A stretch of 64,000 bases of DNA from Saprospiraceae bacterium (GTDB taxonomy: Bacteria > Bacteroidota > Bacteroidia > Chitinophagales > Saprospiraceae): assembly GCA_016715245.1 (NCBI GenBank), contig JADKAS010000001.1, forward strand, positions 496,001-560,000. The letters are read 5' to 3'. The notes beneath the pieces are model-generated. The model saw nothing but the letters and a program-made list of their open reading frames with translations. It did no database searches and was not told where the DNA came from. Positions 33,926 to 43,367 of this stretch are shown here, piece after piece (position 1 is the first letter of the stretch; each line of letters begins with the position of its first letter). The position numbers were made by a program, and so were the translations under genes.

Positions 33926-34635
33926 TTTCTGTTTTTGTTTTTATTACTCACTACCTTTTTAGAATATTTTGTTTTAATACTCCTTTTGGGTAAAACGTCA
34001 GGTGATTTAGGTCTTATTATTTCTTTTTTAGGTGTGGTTGACAAAGATAACAATTCAAAAAGTTCCTCTTTAGATATCTTTTTACTTTGACCGGGCAACA
34101 GTTTTCCGAGGGTTACATTGCCTATCTGAACCCTTACCAAACGGAGTACAGGAAAACCGACATTTGAACACATTTTTCTTATTTGGCGGTTTTTTCCCTC
34201 CTGTAGTACTATCATTATCCATGAAGTAGGTTTATTTACCCTGAAGCGAATGGGAGGTTTTCTTTCCGGAAGAACAGGTGGTTTGGAAAGTTTTTTTGCT
34301 TTACAAGGTTGGGTAACGTACATTTTATCCTCCAGTTTAATTTCAACCCCCTTTTGTAAGGAGGAAACAGCAAGATCTGTTATTTCCCCTTCCAACTGTA
34401 CCAGATATGTTTTTTCTTTTTTCTGATGTGGCAGGAGTAGTGACGCGTTGAGAGACTTATCATTGGTAAGCAACATTAAACCTTCTGAATCTTTGTCAAG
34501 CCGTCCCACAGGATATATGTCTTCCTTCACCTTAAGAAAATCTGCCAGAGTGATATGTTCCGGACGTTCTCTCGTGAATTGAGGCAAAACATCATAAGGT
34601 TTATAAAAAATTATATATTCAAACGTTTCTGTCAT
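33922..34635 (-). CDS. rRNA large-subunit pseudouridine synthase, RsuA/RluE family
   Basis: The catalytic motif GRLDKDSEGLMLLTND (residues ~43-58, with the Asp nucleophile) and the later GKNRQIRKMCSNVGFPVLRLVRV define the RsuA/RluB/E/F family. No N-terminal S4 domain is present, which favours the RluE type (U2457 of 23S rRNA), but the target cannot be certain. The C-terminal ~45 residues are strongly basic and probably bind RNA. A four-base overlap couples it to the UbiA-like gene. Confidence 0.88.
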   Translation of the reverse strand: MTETFEYIIFYKPYDVLPQFTRERPEHITLADFLKVKEDIYPVGRLDKDSEGLMLLTNDKSLNASLLLPHQKKEKTYLVQLEGEITDLAVSSLQKGVEIKLEDKMYVTQPCKAKKLSKPPVLPERKPPIRFRVNKPTSWIMIVLQEGKNRQIRKMCSNVGFPVLRLVRVQIGNVTLGKLLPGQSKKISKEELFELLSLSTTPKKEIIRPKSPDVLPKRSIKTKYSKKVVSNKNKNRK

Positions 34636-34792
34636 AGATAAAAATTGAAAAAGGTAAAAACCAACCTGTTGATGTAAATCCTATGGTAATAATTATTCAG
34701 GTTATTTTACAACAAAGGCTCTGCAAACATAGTTTTATATTTTATCTTTGCAACGCAAATTTTAATCCAAACCATCATATTCATCAAGCCAT

Positions 34793-36937
34793 ATGAACAA
34801 AAAAATCTTTATCAAACACTTTCTAATAATTGTTTTAGGAAGTATTTTCCTCATTTCCTGTAAAAATTCGAATAAAGAAATGTCTTTTGAACCTATTGAA
34901 GTAAAATATCCTGAAACGAGAAAAGACACACTTTCTTTTACGGAACATTTTGGAGTTAAGGTTTCTGATCCGTACAGATGGCTGGAAGACGATCTTTCTG
35001 CAGAAACAGGTTCATGGGTAGATGCTCAGAATGAGGTTACCTTTGGTTACCTGAGTAAAATTCCCTTTCGCGAAGCCTTCAAAAAAAGACTGGAAAAAAT
35101 ATGGAATTTTGAAAAAGTCGGAGCTCCGTTTAAAGAAGGAAATTATATTTATTCCTATAAAAATAATGGTTTACAAAATCAATTTGTGCTTTACAGAAAA
35201 AATGAAGGAGGTAAAGAAGAAGTGTTTCTTGACCCGAACTTGTTTTCCAAAGATGGAACAACCTCACTGGGGGATATAAGTTTCACCAAGGATGGTTCAC
35301 TAGTTGCTTATTCCATTTCTAAAGGCGGAAGTGACTGGAGAGAGGTGATTGTAATGAATACAAAGGATAAAAAAATCTTGGAAGACACCCTCAAGGATGT
35401 TAAATTCAGCGGATTATCGTGGAAGGGTACCGAAGGGTTTTATTATTCAAGTTATGACAAACCTGATGGAAGTGAATTGTCGGCAAAAACAGACCAGCAT
35501 AAATTATATTTCCATACTTTAGGAACTTCTCAAAAAGAAGATAAAGTTATTTTCGGGGCCTCTGAGAAAAGGAGATATGTTGGAGGATATGTGTCAGATG
35601 ATAACAGATTTCTTTTTATCAGTGCGGCGACTTCCACAAGTGGAAATGAATTATATGTAATGGACCTTTCTAAGCCTGGTAGCAAAATAAAACCTATTGT
35701 GAAAAATTTTGACAATGATAATGAGGTTGTTGATGTAAAAGAAAACATGGTTTACATTTTAACAAATCATAATGCGCCCAATATGAAACTTGTAGGTGTT
35801 GACATCAACAATCCCGATAATAAAAACTGGAAAGATATCATTCCCGAACGTTCAGAAGTATTAAGTATCACCAAAGGGGGTGGTTCCTTTTTTGCACATT
35901 ATATGAAAGATGCACTATCTGTCGTTGAACAATATGATTATACAGGTAAAAAAGTCAGGGATATCTTTTTGCCTGGTTTAGGTTCTGTAAGTTTATCTGA
36001 GGCAAAAAAGGATGAAAAAACGATGTATTTCTCTTTTACCAATTATGTAACTCCCGGGACAATATATGCCCTTGATATTTCTACAGGTGAAACCGTGGTA
36101 CATATTACGCCTAAAATTGATTTTAATCCGAATAATTTTGAGTCTAAGCAAGTTTTTTATACTTCAAAAGATGGTGCCAAAATACCCATGATGATTACCT
36201 ATAAAAAAGGTATAAAAATGGATGGCACCAATCCACTGATGTTATACGGATATGGTGGATTTAATGTAAGTCTTACTCCCAGGTTTTCAATTGCCAATGC
36301 CGTTTGGATGGAGCAGGGTGGTATTTATGCAGTGCCCAATATCAGAGGGGGAGGAGAATATGGCAAAAAATGGCATGATCAGGGTACACAAATGAAAAAA
36401 CAAAATGTGTTTGATGATTTTATTGCAGCTGCCGAATATCTCATTCAAAATAAATACACCTCAAGTGCTAATCTGGCCATTTCAGGAGGTTCCAATGGTG
36501 GTCTGCTGGTGGGTGCCTGCCTGACCCAAAGACCAGAATTATTTAGAGTTGCATTACCTGCTGTAGGCGTTTTAGACATGTTGAGATATCATACCTTTAC
36601 GGCAGGAGCCGGATGGGCTTATGATTATGGAACTGCAGAACAAAGCAAAGAAATGTTTGATTATTTGTTAGGATATTCACCGGTGCACAATGTAAAATCA
36701 AAAGAATATCCTGCAACATTGGTGACAACGGCAGATCACGATGATAGGGTAGTGCCTGCTCATTCATTCAAATTTATTGCGGCTTTACAAGCTGGACATA
36801 AAGGTAAAAATCCTGTTTTGATACGAATAGATAAAAGTGCCGGACATGGGGCAGGTACACCGACAAGCAAAATAATAGATGAGGTTGCTGATAAATACAG
36901 TTTTACATTTTATAATATGAATAAAAGTTTTAAATAA
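34793..36937 (+). CDS. Prolyl oligopeptidase (S9A), lipoprotein
   Basis: The N-terminus has a lipobox (LGSIFLISC, Cys at residue 23), so it is probably membrane-anchored in the periplasm or outer membrane. The beta-propeller domain starts with DPYRWLEDD. The C-terminal alpha/beta-hydrolase domain has the nucleophile in SGGSNGG (Ser567), the Asp in DHDDRVVP and the His in SAGHGAG. The enzyme cleaves short peptides after Pro. At 714 residues it is typical. TATCTTTG at 34743-34750 fits a -7 element, but no -33 element was found. The M20 peptidase gene follows closely, making a small peptide-degradation cluster. Confidence 0.95.
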   Translation: MNKKIFIKHFLIIVLGSIFLISCKNSNKEMSFEPIEVKYPETRKDTLSFTEHFGVKVSDPYRWLEDDLSAETGSWVDAQNEVTFGYLSKIPFREAFKKRLEKIWNFEKVGAPFKEGNYIYSYKNNGLQNQFVLYRKNEGGKEEVFLDPNLFSKDGTTSLGDISFTKDGSLVAYSISKGGSDWREVIVMNTKDKKILEDTLKDVKFSGLSWKGTEGFYYSSYDKPDGSELSAKTDQHKLYFHTLGTSQKEDKVIFGASEKRRYVGGYVSDDNRFLFISAATSTSGNELYVMDLSKPGSKIKPIVKNFDNDNEVVDVKENMVYILTNHNAPNMKLVGVDINNPDNKNWKDIIPERSEVLSITKGGGSFFAHYMKDALSVVEQYDYTGKKVRDIFLPGLGSVSLSEAKKDEKTMYFSFTNYVTPGTIYALDISTGETVVHITPKIDFNPNNFESKQVFYTSKDGAKIPMMITYKKGIKMDGTNPLMLYGYGGFNVSLTPRFSIANAVWMEQGGIYAVPNIRGGGEYGKKWHDQGTQMKKQNVFDDFIAAAEYLIQNKYTSSANLAISGGSNGGLLVGACLTQRPELFRVALPAVGVLDMLRYHTFTAGAGWAYDYGTAEQSKEMFDYLLGYSPVHNVKSKEYPATLVTTADHDDRVVPAHSFKFIAALQAGHKGKNPVLIRIDKSAGHGAGTPTSKIIDEVADKYSFTFYNMNKSFK

Positions 36938-36954
36938 TATATAAAATTTTGATT

Positions 36955-38343
36955 ATGACAGAAGTTCAAAAATACATAAAAGATAATAAGGACAGATTTC
37001 TTGAAGAGTTGCTTGGGTTATTGAAAATTCCAAGTGTAAGTGCCGACCCGAAATACAAAAAAGATGTTCAAACTACGGCAGAATTTATTGAAAAAAGTCT
37101 TACATCAGCCGGCTGCAACCACGTAAAAATATATCCGACCAAAGGACACCCCATTGTTTATGGTGAGCATATAATTGATAAAAAATTGCCTACTGTTTTG
37201 GTGTACGGTCACTACGATGTTCAACCTCCTGATCCATTGGAATTATGGGAAAGTCCTCCTTTTGAGCCGGTTATCAAAAAAACAAAAATACATCCTCAAG
37301 GTGCTATTTTTGCAAGAGGTTCCTGTGATGATAAAGGTCAGGTTTACATGCATATAAAGGCGTTTGAGGCCATGGTGAAAACAAAACAACTGCATTGTAA
37401 TGTAAAGTTTATGATTGAAGGTGAAGAAGAAAGAGGTTCAAGTAATTTGGGCACTTTTTGTTCTGAGTATAAAGAGATGCTGAAATGTAATGTTGTACTT
37501 ATTTCTGATACTTCTGTACTGGCAAACGATATTCCTTCCATTACCGTAGGTCTGAGAGGATTAAGTTATGTGGAAGTTGAAGTTACCGGCCCCAACAAAG
37601 ATTTACATTCAGGTGTTTATGGTGGTGCTGTGGCAAACCCTGTTCAAATTTTATGTGACATGTTGGCTTCATTAAAAGATAAAAATAAAAAAATTACCAT
37701 CCCTGGGTTTTATGACGATGTATTAGTTGTCTCTGCAAAAGAAAGGAAAGCTATGAATATGGCCCCCTTTGATAAAAAACATTATATGAAAAATCTGGAT
37801 GTTGAGGATACAATTGGTGAAAAAGGGTATACTGTTCTTGAACAAACTTCCATTCGTCCTACGCTTGAAATTAATGGTATGTGGGGCGGGTATACCGGTG
37901 AAGGAGCTAAAACAGTACTTCCATCAAAAGCTCATGCTAAGATAAGTATGAGACTGGTGCCTAATCAAAAAAGTGACAAAATTACAAAATTGTTTAAAAA
38001 ATATTTTGAAAGTATAGCACCAAAAGGCGTTAAAGTGAAGGTAACGCCTCACCATGGAGGGGAAGCTGCCGTAACACCAAGTGACACTCCTGAATATCTG
38101 GCTGCGGCAATGGCCATGAAAACCACTTACGGAAAAGAACCTATTCCTGTCAGAGGTGGAGGAAGTATTCCCATTGTTGCGCTTTTTGAAAAAGTTCTTA
38201 AGGTGAAAACAGTACTCATGGGATTTGGATTGGATTCAGATGACATCCATTCACCCAACGAACATTATGGTTTATTTCATTTTTATAAGCGTATTGAAAC
38301 CATACCTTATTTTTATGAAAATTATTCCAAACTTAAAAGATAA
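36955..38343 (+). CDS. M20-family dipeptidase
   Basis: This is a binuclear zinc peptidase. Ligand motifs in order: YGHYDVQPPDP, ARGSCDDKGQ, EGEEERGS, SDTSVL, and IHSPNEHYGLFHF at the end. The ATG at 36955 is chosen over a TTG two codons upstream. With 462 residues it resembles cytosolic carnosinase-type dipeptidases of Bacteroidota and has no signal peptide. It lies 17 bases after prolyl oligopeptidase on the same strand and would complete degradation of its peptide products. Substrate choice cannot be read from the sequence. Confidence 0.93.
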   Translation: MTEVQKYIKDNKDRFLEELLGLLKIPSVSADPKYKKDVQTTAEFIEKSLTSAGCNHVKIYPTKGHPIVYGEHIIDKKLPTVLVYGHYDVQPPDPLELWESPPFEPVIKKTKIHPQGAIFARGSCDDKGQVYMHIKAFEAMVKTKQLHCNVKFMIEGEEERGSSNLGTFCSEYKEMLKCNVVLISDTSVLANDIPSITVGLRGLSYVEVEVTGPNKDLHSGVYGGAVANPVQILCDMLASLKDKNKKITIPGFYDDVLVVSAKERKAMNMAPFDKKHYMKNLDVEDTIGEKGYTVLEQTSIRPTLEINGMWGGYTGEGAKTVLPSKAHAKISMRLVPNQKSDKITKLFKKYFESIAPKGVKVKVTPHHGGEAAVTPSDTPEYLAAAMAMKTTYGKEPIPVRGGGSIPIVALFEKVLKVKTVLMGFGLDSDDIHSPNEHYGLFHFYKRIETIPYFYENYSKLKR

Positions 38344-38366
38344 ATTATTAAATATAGTTGTTTAAA

Positions 38367-39050
38367 ATGAATAAAGTTTTTGGTGTTTCCATTATTTGGT
38401 TGTGTGTATTAACGAATAAAAGTTATGGGCAAACGCTTCATACATATATTGATTCAGTTTCTTATGCGGCAGGAGTAAGTATTGGCTCAACTTTTCTGAA
38501 GCATGGCGTAAATAATATTGATCTTGATTTGTTGACGATAGCCATCAGTGATGCTTTAGGACAAAATGGCAAAAAACCATTAATGGATAAACAGGCAAGC
38601 GAAAAGTTATTTAATCGATATGTAACTGACGCTAAAACTAAGGCGGGCAGAGATTTTTTAGCGGCCAACAGTCAAAAGGCGGGCGTCGTAACTTTGCCAA
38701 GTGGCCTTCAGTATAAAATTTTGAAAAAAGGAGACGGCACTGTTAAACCTACTGCTCAAGACCTTGTTAAAACGCACTATCACGGTACATTAATAGATGG
38801 GGCAGTATTTGATAGTTCTGTTGATAGGGGAGTACCTGCAGAATTTCAGGTTTCAAAAGTAATCAAAGGTTGGACGGAAGGTTTACAATTAATGGTTGTT
38901 GGTGATAAGTTTCAGTTTTGTATTCCACACGAACTGGCATATGGCGAGAAAGGTGCCAGTGGTAAAATAGGTCCTTTTTCTACACTTATTTTTGAAGTCG
39001 AACTCCTTGAAATTCTCCCCAATACTGAAGTTGGCCCTGGTATAAAATAA
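38367..39050 (+). CDS. Periplasmic FKBP-type peptidyl-prolyl cis-trans isomerase
   Basis: A signal peptide (MNKVFGVSIIWLCVLTNKSYGQ) and an FkpA-like N-terminal helical dimerisation region (SYAAGVSIGSTFLKHG) precede an FKBP domain with VKTHYHGTLIDGAVFDSS and IPHELAYGEKGASGKIGP. It should aid folding of exported proteins. ATG 38367 is used rather than the TTG at 38358. Its stop overlaps the trmD start by one base (TAATG), so the two are coupled. Confidence 0.92.
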   Translation: MNKVFGVSIIWLCVLTNKSYGQTLHTYIDSVSYAAGVSIGSTFLKHGVNNIDLDLLTIAISDALGQNGKKPLMDKQASEKLFNRYVTDAKTKAGRDFLAANSQKAGVVTLPSGLQYKILKKGDGTVKPTAQDLVKTHYHGTLIDGAVFDSSVDRGVPAEFQVSKVIKGWTEGLQLMVVGDKFQFCIPHELAYGEKGASGKIGPFSTLIFEVELLEILPNTEVGPGIK

Positions 39051-39733
39051 TGAATAGTATGTTTATATCCATTATCACTGTCTTGCCCGAGTTACTTGAA
39101 GGGCCGTTTTCTCATTCCATCATCAAAAGGGCAGGAGATAGGGGATTGCTTGAGTTGGAAATTGTCCATCTCAGGGAATACGGTTTGGGTCCACATAAAC
39201 AGGTAGATGATTATCAGTATGGAGGTGGTGCTGGAATGGTCATGATGTGTGAACCATTGGATAAATGTATATCAGAATTGAAATCAAAACGCAATTATGA
39301 CGAAGTGATTTACATGACACCGGATGGTGTAACGTTTCATCAGAAGATGGCCAATATACTTTCTTTGAAAACTAATCTGCTCATTATATGTGGACATTAC
39401 AAAGGAATTGATCAAAGAATAAGAGATTTACATGTGACAATGGAAATATCCGTGGGGGATTACGTATTATCGGGTGGAGAACTGGCAGCAGCCATTGTAG
39501 TGGATGCTGTTGGCAGGTTAATTCCCGGAGTTTTGAACGACGGAACATCTGCTTTGACCGATTCTTTCCAAGACAATTTACTGGCACCACCGGTGTATAC
39601 CAGACCCTCAGAATATAAAAATCTCAAAGTTCCCGATGTACTTTTATCAGGAAATGAAAGCCATATAGATGAATGGCGCTACCATCAATCTTTACAGAGG
39701 ACTGAGTCGAGAAGACCTGATATTTTAGACTAA
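39050..39733 (+). CDS. trmD: tRNA (guanine(37)-N1)-methyltransferase
   Basis: TrmD methylates G37 of tRNAs reading CNN codons. The SPOUT trefoil-knot signature is clear: IICGHYKGIDQRI and EISVGDYVLSGGELAA, preceded by DDYQYGGGAGMVM. The C-terminal WR-YHQSLQRTESRRPDIL is a family hallmark. Length is 227 residues. It is coupled to the FKBP gene and converges with the TPR gene at 39745. Confidence 0.97.
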   Translation: MNSMFISIITVLPELLEGPFSHSIIKRAGDRGLLELEIVHLREYGLGPHKQVDDYQYGGGAGMVMMCEPLDKCISELKSKRNYDEVIYMTPDGVTFHQKMANILSLKTNLLIICGHYKGIDQRIRDLHVTMEISVGDYVLSGGELAAAIVVDAVGRLIPGVLNDGTSALTDSFQDNLLAPPVYTRPSEYKNLKVPDVLLSGNESHIDEWRYHQSLQRTESRRPDILD

Positions 39734-39744
39734 AGAAGGAAAGG

Positions 39745-40446
39745 CTACTGCTTCAAACGAGCTAAATATTTTTCAGCTTCTTTTGCTTCGGCCGTATCCG
39801 GATATTTAGTGAAAATTTCTTCGAAGATTTTTATAGCATCTTCATTTTTACCCATAACATAACTCAATAAAGCGGCTTTATTAAGATAATATGGGGTGGT
39901 GAGTTCATTATCTGCTTTTTTAGCAGCTTTATTATACAGATCCAAAGCTTTATCTTTATCGCCCTGGTCGGCATAAGCATCTCCAAGGGCACCTGTCTTC
40001 ATAATATCGGTAACTTCATCCGGTGCAGAATATTTATTTAAATAATTAATGGCTTCTTCGTAATTGCCAAGATTTAGATAACATATTCCTGCATAATATT
40101 TTGCTGTGTTTGCGGCTTTGGTGCCACTATAATTGTCAATTATACTTAAAAAACCTTCTATTTCAGGATTTGCGTTTTCAAGAGCAACTGCAAAAGAATC
40201 CTGCGCAAATAAATCTTCCGCTTTGTACATGGCGGTTACTGCTTCTTTTTCCTTTGGGGCAAGATAGAGATATTTATAACCGAAATAGAGACCTGCAATC
40301 ACGGTAAGACCTCCAACTATATATGAAAGGGTTTTTTGATTATGGGCAATGTAACTTTCTATGTTAAATTTAGTTTGTGGTTGTACTTCAACCGCATCGA
40401 TAACTAAATCGTCAGTTTTGCTTTTATTTGATTTTTTCTGCGACAT
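39745..40446 (-). CDS. Membrane-anchored tetratricopeptide protein, YfgM-like
   Basis: ATG 40446 (MSQKKSNKSK) is chosen; an upstream in-frame ATG adds 12 unlikely residues. A basic cytoplasmic tail is followed by one membrane segment (LSYIVGGLTVIAGLYFGYKYLY) and three or four TPR units, such as AKYYAGICYLNLGNYEEAINYLNKY and AIKIFEEIFTKYPDTAEAKEA. The topology resembles YfgM/AncA-type Sec-associated chaperone helpers, but the similarity is general and the role unproven. Confidence 0.8.
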   Translation of the reverse strand: MSQKKSNKSKTDDLVIDAVEVQPQTKFNIESYIAHNQKTLSYIVGGLTVIAGLYFGYKYLYLAPKEKEAVTAMYKAEDLFAQDSFAVALENANPEIEGFLSIIDNYSGTKAANTAKYYAGICYLNLGNYEEAINYLNKYSAPDEVTDIMKTGALGDAYADQGDKDKALDLYNKAAKKADNELTTPYYLNKAALLSYVMGKNEDAIKIFEEIFTKYPDTAEAKEAEKYLARLKQ

Positions 40447-40861
40447 TTTCTGATTTTTTAAAAATACCCGCAAAATTAACACTTTTATTTAATTACGACA
40501 GAAATACAAATAATTTATTTTAGATATTAAATAAAAATTTAATCCGAACGAAGAAAGGGTATTTCATAAATGCTTTCAAATGAGGTGAGGTAAAAAGAGA
40601 ATTGGATATGGCAAGAGGGATGGTATTTAATCAATTATTCTATTTAACATAATATTAATTATAGGATGGAAGAATACTTTTATTTAACAATAACAAATTA
40701 ACAATGAACATATTATGTAGCTTGTTTGCTCTAAATTAAAAAGGTTCATAAAAATCACATACTGAGCATTTTTATTTACAGGTCAGCTGTTTTTGTTTTA
40801 TTATTTTCACTGATATTTGAACAACGGTGAAATTCTATTTCTTAAAAAATAATACCTTAAA
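40447..40861. other. Gene-free AT-rich region
   Basis: Both neighbours are on the minus strand. The only start-like strings lead to very short frames, and I see no hairpin with a T-run, RNA gene or repeat. It presumably contains the promoter of the TPR gene. Confidence 0.5.
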
Positions 40862-41317
40862 CTAAAAACCTGCTTTTATATAACTCCATCCTTGTTCTTG
40901 TCTTTCTACTATTTCCCCAATTCCCATTTTAACATACGTAGCTTCAGAAATGATAGATCCTTTAGACATGTTCTTTTGTTTCATAGTGTTTTCACACGCA
41001 ATAAATTCTACGCCCATGTCTTTAAATCGGGTGATTGATTTTTGTTGGGTTGTTTTTTCTTTAATTAAAAAATCAATTCCCGGCCCATGTGCAACTATTG
41101 CTATTTTGACAGTTTCGCCCCATCCTTCTTTTATGTGTTTAATATTGTTCATCAATCCTTTCCACTCTAATGTATCCTGGCTGGCCAATTGAAATATGAT
41201 TTTATGCAATTTTGGGCGATTGATAAGTTTATCCGTTCCAACAGACTTGTTTTGTGCAGTGGAATTACCAACCGCAATAATAAAAAGAATAGCTAAGAGA
41301 AAAATTAATTTTTTCAT
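40862..41317 (-). CDS. Secreted DsrE-family protein
   Basis: A signal peptide (MKKLIFLLAILFIIAVGNSTAQ) is followed by a DsrE/DsrF-like Rossmann domain: KIIFQLASQDTLEWKGLMNN, IAIVAHGPGIDFL, GVEFIACENTMKQ and a conserved GIGEIVERQEQGWSYIKAGF end. DsrE proteins take part in sulfur transfer; the single conserved Cys (in ACENTM) is retained. Most characterised members are cytoplasmic, whereas this one is exported. Nothing nearby indicates a sulfur pathway, so the function stays open. Confidence 0.82.
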   Translation of the reverse strand: MKKLIFLLAILFIIAVGNSTAQNKSVGTDKLINRPKLHKIIFQLASQDTLEWKGLMNNIKHIKEGWGETVKIAIVAHGPGIDFLIKEKTTQQKSITRFKDMGVEFIACENTMKQKNMSKGSIISEATYVKMGIGEIVERQEQGWSYIKAGF

Positions 41318-41616
41318 GGTATAATAATTAAAATTGTAAATAAAAATTGTTTGATATGTATGTATTATTAAATGATAATCTTCTTTAAAATTAATTAAAT
41401 CACCATTGCCGATTGATTTTTAACAAAGTTAAAATGATTTTACAGCTTTCAATATAACATAAGTTACATAAGCCCGGGACGTAGAAAAATGAAGTTAGGT
41501 TTAACTAAAATTAACAGAACTTGCAGTAAAAAAAACTAAATAACCTGACCATAAAGCTATGATAACTGAAACCGTAAACAAGTAACAATTTATTTATTCT
41601 TATAAATAAAGGGGTA
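41318..41616. other. Gene-free AT-rich region
   Basis: This stretch lies between ilvE and the DsrE-family gene, both on the minus strand. No plausible coding frame, terminator hairpin or repeat was seen. Confidence 0.45.
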
Positions 41617-42702
41617 TTATAACTGTTTAGTAACATTAAAAGCGTTTCTGGCAGGAACTGTCCAGCCGTACGTATCTTCAACCGAACCCTCACGCAGATC
41701 GTTGATATAGTTTTTTAGCATGGTTGAATATTTCCAGTTTGCCGGATCAAGTTGAACTATCTGGTCTTTGTATTTTATTTTATCAACTTGTGCAATGACC
41801 GCCGCTGTACCGGTTCCAAATACTTCCTTCAACTGACCGTTTTTACCGGCTTCCATAATTTCATCAATGGATATTTGTCTTTCAATAATTTTATTACCCT
41901 GATCTTTTAATATTTTCAACACGGAGTCCCTTGTTATTCCTGACAATATTGCCCCATCGAGATTGGGTGTAATAACCTCGTCATTAATCACAAAAAAGAT
42001 ATTCATGGTTCCGACTTCCTGCACATATTTTTTGTGTATACCGTCGAGCCACATTACCTGGTCATATCCTTCTTTTTTAGCAATATTTGCCGGGTATAAA
42101 GAAGCAGCATAGTTACCCGCCGTTTTTGCTTCCCCTACTCCACCAACCACAGCTCTGACATACTGATCCTGTGCATAAAGATTAACGGGCTTACTGTAAT
42201 AAGGCCCTACCGGCATAGTAAAAATTATAAATTTATAGGTATCTGAGGCTCTGACGCCTATGGCTTCGTCCATGGCAATCATAAATGGTCTTATGTATAA
42301 GGCAGATCCCTTTTGTGGAGGAATCCAGTTTTGTTCAAGATTTACAAGCGTGTGAACGGCATTTATAAAAATATCTTCAGGGAATTCAGGCATACACATC
42401 CGTCTGGCAGAAAAATTTAATCTCTTTGCATGCATTTCAGGTCTGAACAACAAAGGAACACGATCCTTGGTAATAGATGCTTTCATTCCCTCAAAGATAG
42501 ATTGCCCGTAATGCCAGGCAAGATTGCCGGGGTGAATTTCCAGTTTATGTACCGGGCAGATTTCGAAATTACACCATTGTCCATCAAAATAATCAGCCAC
42601 AAACATGTGATCTGTAAAAATTTTACCAAAAGGAATATTATTAAAATCAACATTACTGACATTTGATTTGGATACGCTGTTAAATTTGACCAATTGACTC
42701 AT
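41617..42702 (-). CDS. ilvE: Branched-chain amino acid aminotransferase
   Basis: This PLP enzyme performs the last step of Ile, Leu and Val synthesis and the first step of their breakdown. The fold-type IV signature is seen: YGQSIFEGMKA, the Schiff-base Lys in GEAKTAGNYAAS, YVQEVGTMNIFFV and GTGTAAVIAQV. The 361-residue length matches the eukaryote-like (BCAT class 2) form. It is a single gene flanked by AT-rich spacers. TAATTTTG strings upstream could be -7 elements. Confidence 0.95.
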   Translation of the reverse strand: MSQLVKFNSVSKSNVSNVDFNNIPFGKIFTDHMFVADYFDGQWCNFEICPVHKLEIHPGNLAWHYGQSIFEGMKASITKDRVPLLFRPEMHAKRLNFSARRMCMPEFPEDIFINAVHTLVNLEQNWIPPQKGSALYIRPFMIAMDEAIGVRASDTYKFIIFTMPVGPYYSKPVNLYAQDQYVRAVVGGVGEAKTAGNYAASLYPANIAKKEGYDQVMWLDGIHKKYVQEVGTMNIFFVINDEVITPNLDGAILSGITRDSVLKILKDQGNKIIERQISIDEIMEAGKNGQLKEVFGTGTAAVIAQVDKIKYKDQIVQLDPANWKYSTMLKNYINDLREGSVEDTYGWTVPARNAFNVTKQL

Positions 42703-42904
42703 TTTCGAAGGAATTATATGGTTATGTAAAACAAAATTTATTCAAAATTAATATTTCCGGAGAAAAATCGGAAAGATTTGCTAAATTCGCTCAAAATTAA
42801 TTATAAAAATGATAATATTTTATTTATCTGTTAAATTTTTACTATAAATCAAATAAAATATTTTTTTTTGACTTTTAAAAGAATTAAATTTGGAAAGCGA
42901 AAAA

Positions 42905-43309
42905 ATGGATTTGGTATTCAATATTGGAGAATTGTTGTCTGAAACTATGTCAGAACAACAGAAATATGGTGTTGTTTTGCCAATAAACGATTTTACCGAA
43001 GAAAATGAGATTATGCTGAACGCTATATTTAAGGCTGTAATGGTTGATATAACAAATCAAGTTAAAATATTAAAAATAGAAGAAAACCAAGAGATTCGTA
43101 TTATGGACATGTATGCCCAGCCAGGATACTTGTTTATAATGGGAATTCCCCCAGAAAAAATTGGTTTTACAATGCCTCTTATCTCCTATCAGTTTACAAA
43201 AATTGGAAGAATTAATGTATTGCAATCAGATTCTTTAATGGTCTTAAAGTCAAATGTAGAAGCTAAAAAGAAGTTGTGGAATAGTCTAAAGTCAGAATTT
43301 TTGCCGTGA
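42905..43309 (+). CDS. Hypothetical protein
   Basis: The 134-residue soluble protein starts MDLVFNIGELLSETM (ATG 42905; a TTG at 42890 is an alternative). It has no signal peptide or membrane segment, alternating acidic helices and strands, and a C-terminal VEAKKKLWNSLKSEF. Codon use and composition look genuine. I do not recognise the family. It lies 58 bases ahead of rdgB on the same strand. Confidence 0.6.
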   Translation: MDLVFNIGELLSETMSEQQKYGVVLPINDFTEENEIMLNAIFKAVMVDITNQVKILKIEENQEIRIMDMYAQPGYLFIMGIPPEKIGFTMPLISYQFTKIGRINVLQSDSLMVLKSNVEAKKKLWNSLKSEFLP

Positions 43310-43367
43310 TATTTACATGTTTGACTAAAATTGATCAGCAACACCAAAATATTATAAAGTCGAAATT

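Noticed and set aside
41511..41693. 60-codon minus-strand frame overlapping the ilvE 3' end
   Set aside because: Basic and aromatic composition, overlap with ilvE, no conserved features.
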